Positions 12,614-16,721 of a stretch of DNA of 16,721 nucleotides are shown piece after piece. Position 1 is the stretch's first letter; the number at the start of each line of letters is the position of its first letter. A program made the translations under genes and the position numbers. The notes below the pieces were generated by a model. It was not told where the DNA came from, did not search any database, and saw only the letters and a program-made list of their open reading frames with translations. The DNA is from Pseudomonadota bacterium (lineage in GTDB: Bacteria > Chloroflexota > Ktedonobacteria > Ktedonobacterales > JACDGC01): contig JAJPKG010000443.1 in NCBI GenBank assembly GCA_021323815.1, forward strand, positions 1-16,721. The letters run 5' to 3'.

Positions 12614-13572
12614 GATGTTACCTCGCTATCCAGGGGCCAGCCATCAGTGGCCAGGATTCGACCGTCGCGCAAAAGCAGTTGCCCGGCGAGGCGATGGCGC
12701 TGCAAAAATGCCAGTCCATCACGTTCCCCCAGGATCAATGCGACCTTCGCCGCGACTTCGGCCTGGGCGCACCGCCGCGCCACTGCTGTCGCCGCCACGA
12801 CGCCGTTTGCCACCGGCTCGCCCGTGCGCGGATCGATAATGTGGTGCCGCTGCCGCGCTCCTTGTTGCCACGCCCGCCGGTCGATGCCCGATGTCGCCAG
12901 CGCGCCGCCGGTGAGGGTGATGACGCGCCCGCCTGGCAGCGCAACGCCCCAGCCCTCTTTCGGCGCGCCTTGCACGGCCAGATCCCCGCCGGCGTTGAGC
13001 AGCACCGGCGAAATGCCGCGCTCCGCCAGCAACGCGATGGCGGCATCCACCGCCATGCCTTTGGCGATGCCCCCGAAATCCAGTGCAATGCCGGCGGGCA
13101 GACAAACCATATGCGTGGCGTCATCAAGCTGGACGCGCTGCCAGCCACCACCCGGCAGGGGAAAAATATTCGCTTCAGGAACGACGCCGTCCGTGATTTC
13201 GTTGAAACTGCGGTCATAGCCGATGCGGATCATCTGCCGGCCCAATGCAGGATCATAGAGGCCACCGGTGGCGCGGGCGGCGTCAAGCGCAGTGATGAGC
13301 ACGCGCCAGAGCAGATCGCTCACCTTCATCGCTCGCCCGGCATGGTGGTTCAGCACGCTCAGTTCGCTATCATCGCGGAACCGGCTCAGCACACCTTCCC
13401 ACGTGGTGAACAAATCACGCGCCAGGCACTCGGCTTCATTCAGATGAGCGAGTGGCGCGCACAATAGCAGCGTCGTGCCCATCGCCCGCCAGCTTGCCCG
13501 TCCGCATCCTTCCGGCACCTGATAACTAGGATGATCCGGAGCCGGTGACTGGGGAAGATCCTGTGCCGCCAT
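12610..13572 (-). CDS. apbE: FAD:protein FMN transferase (ApbE family), without signal peptide
   Basis: 320 residues from ATG 13572, which has GGAGG 5 bases upstream. A longer frame to 13653 is less likely. Family blocks in order: MGTT (31-34), SRFRDDSELSVLN (63-75), GGLYDPALG (103-111), LDFGGIAKGMAVD (164-176), LLNAGGDL (191-198), TSGIDRR (227-233) and the metal-binding HIIDPRTG (244-251). ApbE moves FMN from FAD onto a Thr/Ser of a target protein, with Mg2+. Most ApbE proteins are exported lipoproteins. This one starts MAAQDLPQSPAPDHP, with no signal or lipobox, so it appears cytosolic. Its start lies 47 bases inside the upstream small-protein gene and its end overlaps the ferric-reductase-like gene by 4 bases. 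No target with the usual flavinylation motif is visible in the window. Confidence 0.93.
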   Translation of the reverse strand: MAAQDLPQSPAPDHPSYQVPEGCGRASWRAMGTTLLLCAPLAHLNEAECLARDLFTTWEGVLSRFRDDSELSVLNHHAGRAMKVSDLLWRVLITALDAARATGGLYDPALGRQMIRIGYDRSFNEITDGVVPEANIFPLPGGGWQRVQLDDATHMVCLPAGIALDFGGIAKGMAVDAAIALLAERGISPVLLNAGGDLAVQGAPKEGWGVALPGGRVITLTGGALATSGIDRRAWQQGARQRHHIIDPRTGEPVANGVVAATAVARRCAQAEVAAKVALILGERDGLAFLQRHRLAGQLLLRDGRILATDGWPLDSEVTS

Positions 13573-13834
13573 AGCTGCCTCCACTGTTTTGGCTGCCACC
13601 CTGGTCAAAGAAGTTGCCGCCTTGATTTTGCTGATTTTGCGTCGCATCATCATTGGTGCCGATGCTGGGCAGGCTCAGGTTGAACGTGCGCATGGTGATC
13701 AGCGCGATCAGCGCCAGAAAGACGGCCACGCTGCTGCCCACCACCCAGCGTTTGAGTTGCTTCACGCGCGCCAGCGCCTCATCTTTGCGCAGGCGTGGTT
13801 CCGGCTGGGGAACATCTATCGTCGAGTCGATCAT
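13526..13834 (-). CDS. Small single-pass membrane protein with Gly/Ser/Gln-rich tail, first gene of the apbE operon
   Basis: 102 residues. An acidic-to-basic cytosolic N-terminus (PRLRKDEALARVKQLKRW), one membrane helix at about 32-50, then an outside tail of low complexity made of Asn/Gln, Gly and Ser with no cysteine, histidine or SGA(S/T) flavinylation motif. AGAGGAG lies 7 bases before the ATG. Its last 47 bases overlap the start of apbE in another frame, so the pair is probably co-translated. It may be a docking or assembly partner for the ferric-reductase-like protein, but this rests on position only. I do not recognise the family. Confidence 0.7.
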   Translation of the reverse strand: MIDSTIDVPQPEPRLRKDEALARVKQLKRWVVGSSVAVFLALIALITMRTFNLSLPSIGTNDDATQNQQNQGGNFFDQGGSQNSGGSYGGTGSSPVTGSGSS

Positions 13835-14134
13835 GCATATGCTCCTCTCATGCCATACGAGGATCGTTTAGTGATAAAGAGACGATACGACCCGAAGATT
13901 GGAATTTGCGTAGAAAATCGGGGCGGAAACAGTTCATTGGGCTGGCTCGTACAGATTCCTTACAGGTGTTTCTAAGTTGTTTTAGAACAGGTCCCATGCT
14001 ACGAGAGCGATGAGACGGATGTGGTGTGAAGTTGTCACAGTGTTGGGCATCTCACCGCGTTATGCTTTGACAGCCAGGATCGGGCATGCTACCATTCGGG
14101 GTGGACTCATCTTGGGTTGAAGCGGAGGGCCGCT
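13835..14134. other. 300-base divergent intergenic region
   Basis: Separates the apbE operon (leftward) from the PBP genes (rightward). It holds the PBP promoter at 14067-14095 and a dyad TTCTAA/TTAGAA (13970-13975 with 13982-13987, six-base spacer), flanked on both sides by ACAGGT (from 13962 and from 13987), which looks like a regulator-binding site. The leftward promoter was not identified with confidence. No small gene or RNA was seen. Confidence 0.5.
14067..14095 (+). promoter_or_regulatory. Sigma-70-type promoter of the PBP pair
   Basis: Consensus TTGACA (14067-14072) and TACCAT (14090-14095) with a 17-base spacer. Start near 14102, about 33 bases before the ATG. Confidence 0.75.
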
Positions 14135-15775
14135 ATGCAGGTCGAGATTCCCTATCGCCGCGTGCTGATGGTGTTTCTGGTGTTATTCCTCGCCATTTCG
14201 GCAGATCTGGTCTTTTTGCAGGCCACGCCGGAAGCCGAGGCGCTGACCACCTCGGCATATAATCCGCGCCACTGCGTACGGGATGAAACGCCCCAGCGCG
14301 GCACCATCTATGACCGCACCGGCGTGCCGCTGGCCTGGTCGGTGCCGGATGATACCTCGCCCTGCGGCTGGCGACGCCATTACACCGATCCCTCGCTCGC
14401 GCCGCTCATTGGCTATTACGATCCTCAAGGTTTCGGCGTCACCGGCCTGGAAGCGGCGTATGACGATCTGCTCAGCGGCAACACCTCGAAATCGGTCGCG
14501 CCGGGCATCCGCAATGGGCTGCAAGACCTTTTGAATAAGGCGGAGCATCTCAAAACCTATGGCAGCGATATCTATCTGACCATCGACGAGCGCATCCAGG
14601 CGAAAGCCGTCGCGCTCTATGGTGCGGATCTGTTGCAGCGCGGCAAGAACGAGCCGCCGGGCAGCATTCTGGTGGAAGATCCGCACACCGGCGAGCTGCT
14701 GGCCTATGTCAGCTATCCCGGCTATAACAACGATACGTTGGTGGATCACACCGACGCTGGCGACGGCACCGGGCTGACGGTCGGCCAGGAATATTGGAAC
14801 CAACTGCTGCAAGATCCCAACAAGCCGCTCATCAACCGTCCGGTGGCCGACATTTTGCCGCCCGGTTCCGTCTTCAAGACGCTGACGCTCATCACGGCTC
14901 TGGAAAGCGGCATGGACGTGCATAATACGACGTTCGATCAAGCCGACGCGTTATCGTATACCGTCGATGGCTTCCCCATCACGTCCAACAACCTGGATGC
15001 CTATACGCATGGGCCGAAGCCGCCGAGCTTCCCGCTGAATCTGGTGGATGCCTATGCCTATAGCGACAACGTGGTGTTCGCGCGGCTGGCGACGATGGTA
15101 GGCAAGCAGACCTATCTGCAAAAAGCCGGGCAATTCGGCCTGAGCTATGGCAGCACCGTGAACGACATTCCGTTCGATATTCCGGTGGCGCATAGCTGGG
15201 TCTATCTGCCGCAACAGCAACAGACCTGGGACCGCGATAACGTGGATTTCGCGACAGTGGGCTTTGGTGAGGGCACGCTGCTGGTGACGCCGCTGCAAGA
15301 TGCCGTCATCACCAGCGCGGTCGCCGCCGATGGCGCGTATTATGCGCCGCATCTGCTGTGGAAGGTGGTGCCGCACGGTGTGGATGTGGCAAGCGTCAAG
15401 CCGACCGCGCCGCACCTGCAAGGTCAGGTGATGTCGCAGACCACCGCCGTCGGCGTGCGCGATGCCATGCGCGCGGTCGTGCAATATGGCTCCATCGGTG
15501 CCAGTGGCTCGGCTTTTGCGCCGCCGCCGAACTCGCCGGTGATGGAAGGGGCCAAGACCGGCACCGCGCAAACCGGCATCAACAACACACAGCCGCACGC
15601 CACCATTATCTCGCTGGCACCGGATGACACCGCCAACCCGACAACCAATCCGCCGAAGCTGGTGATCATCGTCAACAAAGAGTTTGCGGGCGAGGCGGCG
15701 TATCAAGCGCCCATCACGGAATCGCTCTATGAATATGCGCTGCCGCTGGTGGACCCGCAGTTCCCCAATGGGTGA
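14135..15775 (+). CDS. Class B penicillin-binding protein (peptidoglycan D,D-transpeptidase)
   Basis: 546 residues from ATG 14135, with GGAGGG 5 bases upstream; a TTG at 14117 lies too close to the transcription start. One N-terminal membrane helix (about 10-28), then the PBP dimerisation-type region with QRGTIYDRTGVPLAWS (54-69). The transpeptidase domain carries all three motifs: S245-V-F-K248 (acyl-enzyme serine), S310-D-N312 and K474-T-G476. It cross-links peptidoglycan outside the membrane. No transglycosylase domain or PASTA repeats. Two cysteines, C47 and C77 (SPCGWRR), lie outside the membrane and recur at the same spacing in the next gene. It is shorter than typical FtsI, and no FtsW/RodA partner lies in the window, so its role in division or elongation is open. 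Confidence 0.93.
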   Translation: MQVEIPYRRVLMVFLVLFLAISADLVFLQATPEAEALTTSAYNPRHCVRDETPQRGTIYDRTGVPLAWSVPDDTSPCGWRRHYTDPSLAPLIGYYDPQGFGVTGLEAAYDDLLSGNTSKSVAPGIRNGLQDLLNKAEHLKTYGSDIYLTIDERIQAKAVALYGADLLQRGKNEPPGSILVEDPHTGELLAYVSYPGYNNDTLVDHTDAGDGTGLTVGQEYWNQLLQDPNKPLINRPVADILPPGSVFKTLTLITALESGMDVHNTTFDQADALSYTVDGFPITSNNLDAYTHGPKPPSFPLNLVDAYAYSDNVVFARLATMVGKQTYLQKAGQFGLSYGSTVNDIPFDIPVAHSWVYLPQQQQTWDRDNVDFATVGFGEGTLLVTPLQDAVITSAVAADGAYYAPHLLWKVVPHGVDVASVKPTAPHLQGQVMSQTTAVGVRDAMRAVVQYGSIGASGSAFAPPPNSPVMEGAKTGTAQTGINNTQPHATIISLAPDDTANPTTNPPKLVIIVNKEFAGEAAYQAPITESLYEYALPLVDPQFPNG

Positions 15776-15787
15776 CAGATGCGAGCA

Positions 15788-15804
15788 CCTGCAACGATTG
15801 CAGG
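15788..15804 (+). other. Short hairpin between the two PBP genes
   Basis: CCTGCAA/TTGCAGG, a 7-bp stem with a CGA loop, 12 bases after the first PBP stop, followed by GGTTTG rather than a true T-run. It could attenuate read-through, but the 100-base gap shows no confident promoter, so the PBP genes are probably co-transcribed. Confidence 0.4.
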
Positions 15805-15875
15805 GGTTTGCGCGTCAGATCTGGTGTGCAACATGCATAACTCGCTGGTGTAGTTGAGATGGGTGCAGAAAAACG

Positions 15876-16721
15876 ATGGCGATAGAACTGCAAATCCGAC
15901 GCTTGCTCAATTTCTTCGTGGTCCTGTTCGTGGTGGTCAGTGGCTTCCTGGTCTATTGGCAGGTCTTTTGGCCGACCAGCCCCCCAGGGCCGGGCCAGTT
16001 TGAAAACGACTATCAGAGCCACAAACCGTGCATCGCGTCCCAGACGCCGCAGCGCGGCACCATCTATGACCGCAACGGCACGCCGCTGGCCTGGTCGGTG
16101 CGCGATCCCGCTTCGCCGTGCGGCTGGCGGCGCGAATATGCCACCAACAAATATCCGTCCATCGCGTCGTTCCTGGGCTATTACAGTCCCATCTATGGCG
16201 CGTCGGGCATCGAGCGCTATTATAACGACGAACTGGCGGGCAACGTCCCCCCCGCGACGTTCGATGACGCATCCAATCAATATTGGAATCAACTATTGCA
16301 CAACCCCATCTATGGGCAGGATCTCTACCTTTCCATTGATGTGCGCATTCAGAATCAGGTGGACAAGGTCTTTCAGGATGATGCGGGTGTTTCGCAAACA
16401 TGCGACGGCACTGAGGTTGGCAGCATCGTCGTCGAAGATCCGCACACCGGTCAGATTTTGGCGATGGTCAACCGGCCCTATTACGATGACAACAAGATCG
16501 GTGATATGACGCCGGCCAGCGATAATCCTCATATGACGGTTGGCGGTGAATACTGGCAGAAGATCAGCACCGATCCGTGTGCACCGCTCATCAATCGCGC
16601 GGTGCAGGGCCAATATGCACCCGGCTCCATCTTTAAGACGATGACGCTGCTGGCAGCGCTGGATAGCGGGCAGTTCTCGGCTAGCTCTGGCTTTTCGCAA
16701 AATGAAGCCACCAGCGTGACA
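15876..16721 (+). CDS. Second class B penicillin-binding protein, N-terminal part (runs off right edge)
   Basis: 282 codons from ATG 15876 to the window end without a stop. The ribosome site is weak, but an in-frame TGA lies seven codons upstream, so this is the first possible ATG. One membrane helix (about 10-30), then QRGTIYDRNGTPLAWSV (59-75), C52 and C82 (SPCGWRR), EDPHTGQILAMV, and the acyl-enzyme motif S251-I-F-K254 in APGSIFKTM. The SxN and KTG motifs would lie beyond the edge. It is a paralogue of the gene just upstream (same cysteine spacing, same PLAWSV and DPHTG blocks) but clearly diverged, so it is an old tandem duplication. The product should be an extracytoplasmic transpeptidase. 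Confidence 0.93.
   Translation, partial: MAIELQIRRLLNFFVVLFVVVSGFLVYWQVFWPTSPPGPGQFENDYQSHKPCIASQTPQRGTIYDRNGTPLAWSVRDPASPCGWRREYATNKYPSIASFLGYYSPIYGASGIERYYNDELAGNVPPATFDDASNQYWNQLLHNPIYGQDLYLSIDVRIQNQVDKVFQDDAGVSQTCDGTEVGSIVVEDPHTGQILAMVNRPYYDDNKIGDMTPASDNPHMTVGGEYWQKISTDPCAPLINRAVQGQYAPGSIFKTMTLLAALDSGQFSASSGFSQNEATSVT

Noticed and set aside
12386..13219. Plus-strand frames of 262-277 codons
   Set aside because: Antisense to apbE, which carries every family block.

Overview
The window is GC-rich bacterial chromosomal DNA, most probably from a Chloroflexota member, perhaps Ktedonobacteria-like. This is inference from overall style. It carries several one-pass membrane proteins with Thr/Pro-rich linkers, a lipoprotein beta-propeller, class B penicillin-binding proteins, a zinc-type L31, and canonical sigma-70-type promoters. 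No rRNA, tRNA, CRISPR array or transposase was seen.

Layout. (1) 1-864 (-): the N-terminal 288 codons of a NotI-family restriction endonuclease running off the left edge. It is visibly AT-richer than its surroundings and probably horizontally acquired. (2) 938-3972 (-): three membrane or cell-surface proteins, each with its own upstream promoter. They are a duplicated-domain surface protein, a Thr/Pro-linker protein, and a three-helix membrane protein. The third shares a divergent promoter region with (3), an aldo/keto reductase at 4127-5089 (+). (4) 5258-9521 (-): a thiamine-pyrimidine uptake operon. It reads in order: promoter, TPP riboswitch, intrinsic terminator, ATPase, permease, and two different THI5/NMT1-type binding proteins. 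One binding protein has no signal peptide; the other is a lipoprotein with an odd N-terminal extension. Two related long inverted repeats lie in the intergenic gaps at 5090-5257 and 7360-7532. (5) 9605-10349 (-): a small helical protein, then rpmE (L31) with a hairpin leader and a terminator. (6) 10400-11395 (-): a predicted seven-bladed beta-propeller lipoprotein. (7) 11498-13834 (-): a tightly coupled operon of a small membrane protein, ApbE flavin transferase, and a ferric-reductase-like haem b membrane protein with an extracytoplasmic C-terminal domain. (8) 14067-16721 (+): two tandem paralogous class B penicillin-binding proteins, the second cut by the right edge, with a shared unusual cysteine pair.

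How the parts work together. The thi operon is probably switched off when thiamine pyrophosphate is abundant. It would import pyrimidine precursors of thiamine (HMP or formylaminopyrimidine). The ApbE/ferric-reductase operon looks like a trans-membrane electron-transfer module, although no flavinylation target is visible here. The tandem PBPs are probably one peptidoglycan transpeptidase unit. Both genes at the window ends are open reading frames without a stop in the window, so a stop-to-stop ORF listing would miss them.
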